A stretch of 48,317 nt of DNA from an uncultured Bacilli bacterium (GTDB taxonomy: Bacteria > Bacillota_I > Bacilli_A > RF39 > UBA660): contig CANRPP010000007.1 of assembly GCA_947632545.1 (NCBI GenBank), positions 1 to 48,317 on the forward strand, in the 5' to 3' direction. Under the pieces are notes generated by a model. It ran no database searches. It saw only the letters and a program-made list of their open reading frames with translations, and was not told the DNA's origin. A program made the position numbers and the translations under genes. Shown here piece after piece: positions 28,120-37,478 of this stretch (positions are counted from its first letter, which is position 1; each line of letters begins with the position of its first letter).

Positions 28120-28886
28120 TTCTTTAGTCTTTTTATTATGTCTTTTCCTATAAAAAATATTAAGGATAAAGTTATTGTATATTCAAATAAATATATAAAT
28201 GAAAATAGTTTATCTATATGATTAATAAAATTAAAGAAGTTAAGAATTTTTAATATTGATATACCTGGGAACTTATAAGTTAAAATAAGTTTAGTACCTA
28301 AACATCCTATTAATAAAACATTATCTATAAAAGCTGAAATAGAACCTATTATATATCCAAATATAATGTTATTATGTCTAATATAATATAAAATAAATAT
28401 AATTAAAGCAGGAATAATATTAATAGATAATTTACTTATATTAATATAGGTATTATAGTTTTTAATATCTATTAATGAAATAAGACCTATATATATAATA
28501 ATAGAAGTAATTACAAATATAATCATAAATATTTCACTAATAGATCCAATAGTTTTAATATCATTCTTACCTAAAATATATGTAAGTAATAATAATGATA
28601 ATAGTACTACAAAATAATTATTATACTTAAAATAATTCATATTTATAAATAAAATAGTATTATTTAAAATTATTATAAATATAAAAAATATTATTAATAA
28701 ATATATTATCTTTAAAATCTTACTACTTAATAAATCTATATTTATCTTTTTTATTATAATTATAGAAATTAATATAGATATAAACATAATAATATAACTA
28801 TAAATATTAGTATAGTTATATAGACTAAAGAAAGTTCTAGTTAAAAAGAATATTAATGCTACCATAGAAATATCTCTTTTAATCAT
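28116..28886 (-). CDS. GerAB-like spore germination membrane protein, shortened
   Basis: Follows GerA- and GerC-like genes. GSISEIFMIIFVITSIIIYIGLISLIDIKNY and FPGISILKILNFFNFINHIDKLF resemble GerAB motifs. Confidence 0.6.
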   Translation of the reverse strand: MIKRDISMVALIFFLTRTFFSLYNYTNIYSYIIMFISILISIIIIKKINIDLLSSKILKIIYLLIIFFIFIIILNNTILFINMNYFKYNNYFVVLLSLLLLTYILGKNDIKTIGSISEIFMIIFVITSIIIYIGLISLIDIKNYNTYINISKLSINIIPALIIFILYYIRHNNIIFGYIIGSISAFIDNVLLIGCLGTKLILTYKFPGISILKILNFFNFINHIDKLFSFIYLFEYTITLSLIFFIGKDIIKRLKN

Positions 28887-29445
28887 TTATATCACCTAGA
28901 TTCTTATACTTTATAAATACTAAATTATTACTTTTCATACCAATAACAGGTATCATAGTTTTTCTATTTTCATATTTATTTATTTTAACTTTTTTATAAG
29001 TTATTTTTTTATCTACTAAATTATTAATATATTTATAATTATTACCATATTTTATAATATTTTTTACTTTATCATCTGTAATATAAATATTAAAGTTATC
29101 TCTTTCATTATCAAAAACATTATTAAGATTAAGTATAAGTTTATTACTATCAGTATTTATAATTACATTTTCTAAATGCTCTAAATATATTTTTTTAGTT
29201 ATTTTATCATCTAATTTTTTCATACATTCTTCTATACTATTACCAGAAGAAGAATAATATTTATATTTATTTTTTATACTATCATCTTCTCTTATAGGTA
29301 TTATTTCTTGATAAATTAAATTATAATTATCTTTATTTTTAGTTATACCAATATTAGTAATAATAGAAATACTATTTAATTCTTGATAATTATTAGTACC
29401 AAATACTAAACATAAAAATATTATTATATATATTATTTTTTTCAT
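28879..29445 (-). CDS. Ger(x)C-like spore germination protein, shortened and without an evident lipobox
   Basis: YQELNSISIITNIGITK..., YSSSGNSIEECMKKLDDKITKKIYLEHLENVIIN resemble GerAC domain 1. 188 aa. Confidence 0.65.
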   Translation of the reverse strand: MKKIIYIIIFLCLVFGTNNYQELNSISIITNIGITKNKDNYNLIYQEIIPIREDDSIKNKYKYYSSSGNSIEECMKKLDDKITKKIYLEHLENVIINTDSNKLILNLNNVFDNERDNFNIYITDDKVKNIIKYGNNYKYINNLVDKKITYKKVKINKYENRKTMIPVIGMKSNNLVFIKYKNLGDIND

Positions 29446-30851
29446 TTATATCTACCTCGATATTTATTTTTTGTTAAAATAGGATTTCTATATTTATTAG
29501 TAGTATTTGCTTCTTTATATATTGAGTCCTTTATTTCACTTTTTATAAAAGGAGAAAAAGGTGCGAGATAGGGTTTATTTAGAGAGGTTAAAGTAATTAA
29601 TTTATAAAGAAGATATACTGCTCCTAAATATATTCCATATAAACCTAAAATACAAGAAAGTATTAGAAATATAATACGATACATTCTAATAGCATTAACT
29701 AATTCAATTGATGTAAATACAAAACCAGCAATTGATGATAAAGCAATAATAATTATCATAATAGGGGACATTATTCCAGCTGATACTGCTGCATCACCTA
29801 AAATTAAACCACCAAGAATTGATATTGCACTACCAGTAGTTGATGACATTCTAAGATCACTTTCTCTAAGTATTTCAAATGATATAATCATAAATAACGC
29901 TTCAACTACAGCAGGAAAAGGAACAAATGACCGTTGAGCTTTTAATAAAAGAAGTAGAGAAAGTGGTATTGCATCTTGATTATAAGTAGTAACTGCAATA
30001 TATGCAGCAGGTAAGAATATAGCAATAAAAAATGCAAATAAACGTATTATTCTAACAAATGTTGTATTAATAGATTTTTGATAATAATCATCTACAGTAT
30101 GAAAAAAATCTATAAAAAAATTAGGTAATATAAGTGCATATGAAGACATATCAATTAGTATCGCAACTTTTCCTTCAAGTAGAGCCATAGATACTTTATC
30201 AGGTCTTTCCGTAGACATAATAGTAGGAAAAAAACTATCATTATTATCTTCTAAAATATCTTTTAAATATGATGAATCAATAATCGCATCTATATCTATT
30301 TTAGATAATCTATTTTTTACTTTATCTACTAAATCTTTTTCAACAATATCATTCATATATAAAATACCAACTTTAGTTTCACTACTTTTACCAATATTTA
30401 TTTCATCCCACCATAAATTACTAGATTTAATTCTTCTTCTAATAAGTCCTAAATTAGTATTAAAATTTTCAGAAAAAGAATCTTTAGGGCCACTTATAGA
30501 TAATTCACTCTCTATTGTAGTAATACCACGCTCTAGAATTTTTTTAACTTCAATTGCTAAAATATTATTATTAACTAAACATACTATAAATCCCTTATTC
30601 ATATATGATACTATTTCATCTTCTTTAATATTTTTAATATTATTATCAGGTAATATATTAATAATTTTTTTTAAATCTTTTTTCTTAATATGAGAAAACT
30701 TTTTTAAGATAAAATCATTTATATCACTACCACTACATAATACTTCACTAAACATAAAATAAATTTTTTTATTTTCAATATCAATTTCTTTAAAAATATA
30801 ATCTTTACTATAACCAACTATTTCTTTAGTTTTATTAACAATTTTATCCAT
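29442..30851 (-). CDS. GerA family spore germination protein (A subunit)
   Basis: SGSDINDF, RRRIKSSNLWWDEINIGKSSETKVGILYMNDI, VSMALLEGKVAILIDMSSYALILPNFFIDFFHTVDDYY, RSFVPFPAVVEALFMIISFEILRE. Confidence 0.95.
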   Translation of the reverse strand: MDKIVNKTKEIVGYSKDYIFKEIDIENKKIYFMFSEVLCSGSDINDFILKKFSHIKKKDLKKIINILPDNNIKNIKEDEIVSYMNKGFIVCLVNNNILAIEVKKILERGITTIESELSISGPKDSFSENFNTNLGLIRRRIKSSNLWWDEINIGKSSETKVGILYMNDIVEKDLVDKVKNRLSKIDIDAIIDSSYLKDILEDNNDSFFPTIMSTERPDKVSMALLEGKVAILIDMSSYALILPNFFIDFFHTVDDYYQKSINTTFVRIIRLFAFFIAIFLPAAYIAVTTYNQDAIPLSLLLLLKAQRSFVPFPAVVEALFMIISFEILRESDLRMSSTTGSAISILGGLILGDAAVSAGIMSPIMIIIIALSSIAGFVFTSIELVNAIRMYRIIFLILSCILGLYGIYLGAVYLLYKLITLTSLNKPYLAPFSPFIKSEIKDSIYKEANTTNKYRNPILTKNKYRGRYK

Positions 30852-30919
30852 ATAATCACCTATAATTAGTATGGTAAAAAAAAGATATTGTATGCTATAA
30901 TTAAGTAGAGGAAAGTATT

Positions 30920-32119
30920 ATGAAAATAGATAAATTAGATTATTATGGTAGAGGAATATTAAAACTTAATAATAAAATTATATTTGTAGAAAATGCTTTA
31001 AAAGATGAAGATGTTGATATAAAAATAATTAAAGAAAATAAAAAATATAATGAAGCAGTAGTAACAAATTATAATAAAAAATCGAATATTAGAGTAACTC
31101 CTAAATGTAGGTATTATGATATTTGTGGAGGATGTAATATTTCTCATATAAAAGATTTATATCAAGAAGAATTTAAAGAAAATAAAATAAAAGAATTATT
31201 TAGAAATATTAATGTATGTGAATATAAAAAAATTGAATATAATAAATTTTATAATTATCGATATAAAATAGTATTACATATAAATAAAGATAAAATAGGT
31301 TTATATAAAAAAAGAAGTAATGATTTAATAGAAATAGATAAATGTATGTTAGTACATGATAAAATAAATGATGTAATTAAGGTATTAAAAGAGGTTGTAA
31401 AAAAAGAAACTAATTTAAATAAAGCTACTATAAAATTAGGAAATATTACTAATGAAGTAATGCTAGTATTAGAAGGTGTGATTAATGATTATAGTGAATT
31501 ATTAAAAGTAGTAGATGTATTAATTATTAATGATAAGAAAATAACTAAAAAGGATTATATTATATCTAATATAGGCAATATGAAATATAAGATTAGTAAA
31601 AATTCTTTTTTTCAAGTTAATCCTTATATTACAGAAAAAATATATAATGATATCAAAAGTATTATAAAAAAATTAAATTCAAAAAATGTATTAGACTTAT
31701 ATTGTGGTACAGGTACAATTGGTATTTATATTTCTCAATTAGTAGATAAAATAATTGGTATAGAAGTAGTAAATGATGCGATAGTTGATGCAAGATACAA
31801 TAGAAAAATAAATAATATAGATAATATTTCATTTATATTAGGAAAAGTTGAAGATAAAATAAATAATACTTATAAAGATATAGATACAGTTATAGTAGAT
31901 CCACCAAGAAGTGGACTAGATAAAAATGTAATAGAAGTAATTAATAAATTAAAAGTTAAAAATATTATATATGTATCATGTAATCCAAATACTTTAGTAA
32001 GAGATATAAAGTTATTAAAAGATAATTATAATATAAATTATATAAAACCATATGATATGTTTCCAAATACTTATCATGTTGAATGTTTGAGCTTATTAAG
32101 TAGAAAAAGCAGTTGTTAA
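30920..32119 (+). CDS. RlmCD/RumA-type 23S rRNA (uracil-C5)-methyltransferase
   Basis: PKCRYYDICGGCNISHI Fe-S motif; VLDLYCGTGTIGIYIS; VDPPRSGLDKNVIE; IIYVSCNPNTLVRDI. Confidence 0.93.
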   Translation: MKIDKLDYYGRGILKLNNKIIFVENALKDEDVDIKIIKENKKYNEAVVTNYNKKSNIRVTPKCRYYDICGGCNISHIKDLYQEEFKENKIKELFRNINVCEYKKIEYNKFYNYRYKIVLHINKDKIGLYKKRSNDLIEIDKCMLVHDKINDVIKVLKEVVKKETNLNKATIKLGNITNEVMLVLEGVINDYSELLKVVDVLIINDKKITKKDYIISNIGNMKYKISKNSFFQVNPYITEKIYNDIKSIIKKLNSKNVLDLYCGTGTIGIYISQLVDKIIGIEVVNDAIVDARYNRKINNIDNISFILGKVEDKINNTYKDIDTVIVDPPRSGLDKNVIEVINKLKVKNIIYVSCNPNTLVRDIKLLKDNYNINYIKPYDMFPNTYHVECLSLLSRKSSC

Positions 32120-32137
32120 GAAATTCTTAACAACTGC
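32109..32137. repeat. Perfect 13-bp inverted repeat with 3-nt loop
   Basis: GCAGTTGTTAAGA-AAT-TCTTAACAACTGC, spanning the rlmCD stop codon. No T-tract follows. Confidence 0.9.
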
Positions 32138-32250
32138 GGAAGATGGGTAAAAACAATAAGAATATAAAAAGTGCTTGCCATCACACAGTTACTATATTTT
32201 ATTAATAATAATTTTTAGTATAAAAAATAAAAAAAGGATGTGGTATATTT

Positions 32251-32664
32251 ATGAATGGAAATAGAATTATAGTTCATACTTTAATAAAAATAGATGATAA
32301 ATATTTAGTTACAAAAAGATCAAAAGAAGAAACAACCTTCCCTGAATATTGGGATATACCAGGTGGTCTTGCTGATTATGGTGAATTACCTAAAGATGCT
32401 GTTATAAGAGAAACAAAAGAAGAAGTTAATCTAAAAATAATACCAACAAAAGTAATACATGAAGATAGTAATCATGATAAAGAAAAAGATATGATTTTTA
32501 TTAGGTTAGTATATCTATGTATTTTAGATGATAATATCAATAATATAAAATTACAAGAAGCTGAACATAGTGAATATAGATTAATAAATTCTTTAAACAA
32601 TTTAGAAGGAGAATTAATCTCACCTTTTTTAAAAGAATTATTTTTGATAGATATAAAAGAATAA
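32251..32664 (+). CDS. NUDIX hydrolase
   Basis: WDIPGGLADYGELPKDAVIRETKEEVNL Nudix box. Confidence 0.93.
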   Translation: MNGNRIIVHTLIKIDDKYLVTKRSKEETTFPEYWDIPGGLADYGELPKDAVIRETKEEVNLKIIPTKVIHEDSNHDKEKDMIFIRLVYLCILDDNINNIKLQEAEHSEYRLINSLNNLEGELISPFLKELFLIDIKE

Positions 32665-32697
32665 ATTAGGTATTTAACAAAATAGGAGAAGATGTAA

Positions 32698-33212
32698 ATG
32701 ATATTTAGTATTTTGGCATTATTAGCTGTATGTGTTAGTATTAGCATTAAAGATAGAAAAAATCTTTATATATTCAATCATTAAATTGTCTTTTTGAAGC
32801 AATATATGATTTTATAATATCAGCTTTTACAGGTGCAATTTTAAGTATAATAAATTTAATAAGGACATTTATATTTATAAATAAAAATAGATTTAATAAA
32901 TTAGTATATTTAATAATTTTATTTTTATTTGAAGGATTAATTATAGTTAATTGTTATTTTTCATGGGCAGGTTGGATTTCATTATTGCCAACTATAGGTT
33001 CAATTATTAGAGCGTACTGTTTATGGCAATCAAACATGAAATTAGTTAGAATATCTGGAATAACAACAGGTATATTCTATGGTTCATATTATATTTATTA
33101 TCATAGCTGGTTTATGGTAGGAGGAGATCTTATTTTATTAATAACAGCAATTATGGCACTTTTAAAAAATGATATTAGGAGGAATATAAAAAATGAAGTT
33201 GTATGTAATTAG
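32698..33212 (+). pseudogene. YgjV-like inner-membrane protein, disrupted by a 1-nt frameshift in an A-tract
   Basis: Frame 32698 gives MIFSILALLAVCVSISIKDRKN...* . A different frame continues SLYIQSLNCLFEAIYDFIISAFTGAILS...WAGWISLLPTIGS to 33212. Adding one A at 32757-32762 restores a single ORF. Confidence 0.75.
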
Positions 33213-33426
33213 ACATGGTGAAACAAATAGTAATGTTTTAGATATATACAATGGAAGTTTATTAGATGAAATAAAAGAAAAATATAAAAATAAAAATATA
33301 CTTCTAGTAACACATGGTGGTGTAGCAAGAGCAATTCATTTTTATTTTAATGAATTACCAAAAGATGGCTAAATTGAAAAATACTTGCCAAATAATTGTG
33401 AGATAAAAGAATATATTTTGAATTAA
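33193..33426 (+). pseudogene. Histidine phosphatase (phosphoglycerate mutase-like) remnant
   Basis: MKLYVIRHGETNSN... directly joined to LLVTHGGVARAIHFYFNELPKDG*IEKYLPNNCEIKEYILN*. Large central deletion plus in-frame TAA at 33370. Confidence 0.75.
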
Positions 33427-33442
33427 AAATAAATTAGGTGAT

Positions 33443-34660
33443 ATGATGAAAAAAATTAATATCGTTATAATTCTTATTTTCTTATTTTTAATAACTACTA
33501 ATGTATCTGCATTAGAAATTAATAGTAAGTATGCTTTATTATATAATCTAGAAGATAATAGTGTAGTATATTCTAAAAATAAAGATGAGAAAACAAGTAT
33601 TGCAAGTCTTACCAAGATTATGACTTTATTAGTGGCTATTGAAAATATTGATAATTATCAAGAAGAAATTATTATAAAAAAAGAAATGTTTGATAGTTTA
33701 AATGGTACAGGTGCCTATGTAATTGGTTTAACTGATGGAATGAAGTTAACTTATAATGATTTACTATATGGCATGTTTTTAACAAGTGGCGCTGATGCTA
33801 CTATGGCAATTGCCACATCTATAGCAAGTAGTAAAGAAAATTTTGTGAAATTAATGAATAAAAAAGCAGAAGATTTAGGACTTAAAAATACTTCTTTTGA
33901 AAATCCAATAGGATTAGATTCTAATAATCATTATTCTACAGTAAATGATGTTGCTATATTATTAAAAGAAGCCTTAAAAAATAAAAAATTTAAAAAAATA
34001 TACGAAACTAAAAGTTATACATTTAAAAATTATGATATAACTGTAAAAAACTCATTTCGTAAATCAGCAACTAAATATAATATAGATGATAGTTATATTT
34101 TGGGTGCTAAAACAGGATATACTGGTGATTCCTTATATTCACTATCAACAACAGCTATAGATAAAAAAAATAACATAAATTATTTATTAATAACTACTAA
34201 TGCAGATAGTATAGAAGAATATCTTAAAGATGCAACTAATATTTATAACTATTATTTTAAAAATTATAAATATTATAACTTAATTAATAAAGGTGAACTA
34301 TTAGTAACACTTAAAACTAAATATGCAACAAAAGATAAAATAAATATATATGCAAAAAAAGATATAAAACATTATTTAAAAAATGATTTTTCTAAAGATA
34401 AAATTAAATATAAATATAAAGGTATAAAAGTACTAAATCCAAGTATAAAGAAAAATGAAAAAATAGGTAGTCTAGATATTTTATATAATAATAAAAAGAT
34501 AGATACTATAGATATACTATTATCTGATACTATAAAATTTTCACTAATTAATTATCTTATTACTAATTATAAATTATCAATAGTTATATTAATATCTATT
34601 ATCATAATAATATATTTAATAGTAAAATTTAAAAATAAGAAAAAATTATTTAAAAAATAA
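33443..34660 (+). CDS. D-alanyl-D-alanine carboxypeptidase (DacA/DacF family)
   Basis: KDEKTSIASLTKIMTLLVA (SxxK), LTSGADATMAIA (SGA-type SxN region), ILGAKTGYTGDS (KTG). Confidence 0.92.
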   Translation: MMKKINIVIILIFLFLITTNVSALEINSKYALLYNLEDNSVVYSKNKDEKTSIASLTKIMTLLVAIENIDNYQEEIIIKKEMFDSLNGTGAYVIGLTDGMKLTYNDLLYGMFLTSGADATMAIATSIASSKENFVKLMNKKAEDLGLKNTSFENPIGLDSNNHYSTVNDVAILLKEALKNKKFKKIYETKSYTFKNYDITVKNSFRKSATKYNIDDSYILGAKTGYTGDSLYSLSTTAIDKKNNINYLLITTNADSIEEYLKDATNIYNYYFKNYKYYNLINKGELLVTLKTKYATKDKINIYAKKDIKHYLKNDFSKDKIKYKYKGIKVLNPSIKKNEKIGSLDILYNNKKIDTIDILLSDTIKFSLINYLITNYKLSIVILISIIIIIYLIVKFKNKKKLFKK

Positions 34661-35416
34661 CATAAATATAAATCCAATTATAAAGAATAAAATCGTAACC
34701 TTTTTATTTTTATAACCAAATGCTGTAGGAAGAAGTTCATATATTGATATATATGACATAATACCCACAGTAAGAGATAGTATAACTCCTATAAATGAAT
34801 TAGTAATATATTTATATAAAAATATATAAGTTATAACAGCACCAAGTATTTCAGAAAATCCAGATATAAATGTATATATAAATGCTTTAAATTTACTTTT
34901 AGTAGAATAATATATAGGTACTGATATACTTATACCTTCAGGAATATTATGAAAAAGTATTGATAGTGCTAGAGTAATACCTAAACCTACATTTACTGTT
35001 GTAGTACTAAAAGTTAATATACCTTCAGGAATATTATGTAACATTAAAGCTAGACTATTTATTATTCCAAGTTTATATAATTTATTATCAATACGTTTAA
35101 ATACTTTATCAATAAAACTTGCTAAAAAAAGACCTATTATTACAAATAATAAAACTACTACAAATATTCCTTTGTTATTATATTTTTCACTAAGAAGAGA
35201 TAAACTTTCTGGAAATAGAGAAAATAAAGATACTGAAAGCATTACACCACTAGCAAAAGATAAAGATGCATTAATAACATTATCTTTATTTTTTATTTTT
35301 AAAAATATTGGTATCATTCCAAGCATAGTAGATAACCCTGCTATGGAAGTAACTAAAAAAGAAAATTGTATATTATTCATAGTTAATACTATGATTTTTA
35401 TTGTTAAAAATTCCAA
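34646..35416 (-). CDS. ZIP family divalent metal transporter
   Basis: LMLHNIPEGILTFS and ILFHNIPEGISISVPIY motifs. Confidence 0.92.
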   Translation of the reverse strand: MEFLTIKIIVLTMNNIQFSFLVTSIAGLSTMLGMIPIFLKIKNKDNVINASLSFASGVMLSVSLFSLFPESLSLLSEKYNNKGIFVVVLLFVIIGLFLASFIDKVFKRIDNKLYKLGIINSLALMLHNIPEGILTFSTTTVNVGLGITLALSILFHNIPEGISISVPIYYSTKSKFKAFIYTFISGFSEILGAVITYIFLYKYITNSFIGVILSLTVGIMSYISIYELLPTAFGYKNKKVTILFFIIGFIFMLFFK

Positions 35417-35456
35417 AATATGTTAGAATACAAATACTTATTTAGGAAGTGGTTAT

Positions 35457-36050
35457 ATGAACTATAATTTACTAATGGAAGAAGAAATAAATAAAATAGG
35501 AGAAGGAAAAACTTTACTCTTACATGCATGCTGCGCTCCATGTTCATCTGCTGTATTAGAAAGACTTGGAAATATATTTAAAATAACAATACTTTATTAT
35601 AATCCAAATATAACAGAAGAAGTAGAATATCAAAAAAGATTAAATGAAATACATAAATTCATAAAAAAATTTAAAACAAAATATAAAATAAATATTATAG
35701 ATGGTAGATATGAACCTAAAGAATTTTTCTCTATAGCAAAAGGTTTAGAAAATGAAAAAGAAAGAGGAAAAAGATGCTATAAATGTTATGAATTAAGATT
35801 AGAAGAAACAGCTAAAATTGCAAAAGAAAAAAACTTTGATTATTTTACAACTACTTTATCTTTAAGTCCTTATAAAAATAGTAATTGGATAAATGAAATA
35901 GGAAAAAATTTAAAAGAAAAATATAATATAAATTATCTATATTCAGATTTTAAGAAAAATAATGGTTATAAAAGAAGTATAGAATTATCAAAAGAATATA
36001 ATTTATATCGACAAAATTATTGTGGCTGTATTTATTCAAAGAGGGATTAA
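35457..36050 (+). CDS. queH: Epoxyqueuosine reductase QueH
   Basis: LLLHACCAPCSS, RGKRCYKCYELRLEETAKIA, FTTTLSLSPYKN, YRQNYCGC. Confidence 0.92.
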   Translation: MNYNLLMEEEINKIGEGKTLLLHACCAPCSSAVLERLGNIFKITILYYNPNITEEVEYQKRLNEIHKFIKKFKTKYKINIIDGRYEPKEFFSIAKGLENEKERGKRCYKCYELRLEETAKIAKEKNFDYFTTTLSLSPYKNSNWINEIGKNLKEKYNINYLYSDFKKNNGYKRSIELSKEYNLYRQNYCGCIYSKRD

Positions 36051-36052
36051 TT

Positions 36053-37225
36053 ATGAAGTTATTTTTAGGAAATGTAAAAACTATAGAAAAAGAATTAGAA
36101 AATATTATAGATAAAATTAATAACTGTAATGAAATAGATGATGCAATTATATTAATTGCATCATATGAATTATTACAAGAAATATATAAATCATATACTA
36201 ATCAAGAATATAATGAAAAAGAATTAAATTATGATGAATCATTATTCGATAAAGCTACTAATATATATAATTCTATATATAAAAAAAGAGATATTAATTA
36301 TATTAAAAATAAAAAATATTTTTTAGACTTTTCATCACTTATACTATCAATAATACTAGATGACATATATTATTTAGAACAACCAGTATATGAAAAATTA
36401 GATGAAGACAATATATATAAAATTATTAGTGATTATTATAAATATAAAAATGATACTGAAGGTTTAGAAATATTTAACTCATTAATTAAAAATAGGAGAA
36501 TCCATAATTATAATTATAATGATGATTCTGTTTTTGCATCAACAATATATAATTATAGTGAATTAAAGCCATATGTTCTTTTATTTAATAATAATATGAC
36601 TACTATAGTTTTGCCTTCATTAATTCATGAGATAGAACATATAAAAGATTTTGATAATTTAATAGAAAATAAATCTTTACTTGATTCAATTAATTATCAA
36701 CTTATTAGTATATATCCAGAAGTTTTAGCATTAAAAAAAGAATTAGATTTTATAGAATATTTATATGATAATAATATTCATAAAGAAGAAGCAAAAGCTA
36801 TGTTAGATAAATTTTATATAGATATATTTATGTATTTAAATCAATTAGTAATACTATCACTTTTAGATGAAGAATATTTAAATGATAATAAATATATGGA
36901 CTTAACAAAAGAAGAATTAATAAATAATATTAAAAAGAAAAATATAGATATTGATCCAACTTCTATAAATATGAATTATGATATTGATGATGAATTATTA
37001 TATGGTATTGGTGGTGTTTTAGCAGTATTTTTTTCATATTTAGAAAAAAATGATAATGAAAGATATGAAATATGTTTTAATAATTTTATGAATTTAAGAT
37101 ATGATGAATTTCATATAAATGATTTAGAAAAAATCGGTACTACAGTAGAAGAATTAGGAAATATTTTATCTAATCAAATAAAAAATAATCAAAAAGATTA
37201 TAAAATATCTAAAATAAAAAAATAA
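36053..37225 (+). CDS. Putative HExxH zinc metallopeptidase, M3-like fold suspected
   Basis: VLPSLIHEIEHIKDFDNL followed by YPEVLALKKELDF. ATG 36053 is preferred over 36020, which lies inside queH. Confidence 0.5.
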   Translation: MKLFLGNVKTIEKELENIIDKINNCNEIDDAIILIASYELLQEIYKSYTNQEYNEKELNYDESLFDKATNIYNSIYKKRDINYIKNKKYFLDFSSLILSIILDDIYYLEQPVYEKLDEDNIYKIISDYYKYKNDTEGLEIFNSLIKNRRIHNYNYNDDSVFASTIYNYSELKPYVLLFNNNMTTIVLPSLIHEIEHIKDFDNLIENKSLLDSINYQLISIYPEVLALKKELDFIEYLYDNNIHKEEAKAMLDKFYIDIFMYLNQLVILSLLDEEYLNDNKYMDLTKEELINNIKKKNIDIDPTSINMNYDIDDELLYGIGGVLAVFFSYLEKNDNERYEICFNNFMNLRYDEFHINDLEKIGTTVEELGNILSNQIKNNQKDYKISKIKK

Positions 37226-37264
37226 TATTTTTATAAATTTATATTGTTCAATAAAAAAAAATAA

Positions 37265-37470
37265 TGTATAATAAAAGTATATTCTAGTAAGAATAGTAAA
37301 AATTATTAATCTTTTAGAGAAAATGTGGTTGGTGAAAACATTTAGAGAGATATTTTGAAGACACTTACATAAAATAGAAGCGTGTAACTACGTTATAAGT
37401 ATAATGAGAAAAAATAAGGTGGCACCGCGATATATTCGCCCTTTGGAATGTCATCTTTTTATTTTTAGGA
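37265..37470 (+). promoter_or_regulatory. T-box leader, His-type, upstream of hisS
   Basis: AAGGTGGCACCGCG...TTCGCCCTT core; AGAGAAAATGTGGTTGGTG stem I element; specifier-like CAC in GAAGACACTTA. Confidence 0.9.
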
Positions 37471-37478
37471 GGAATAGT

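Noticed and set aside
37404-37478. N-terminal 25-aa extension of HisRS (MRKNKVAPRYIRPLECHLFIFRRNS)
   Set aside because: It is translated T-box antiterminator sequence; SD and ATG are at 37465-37479.
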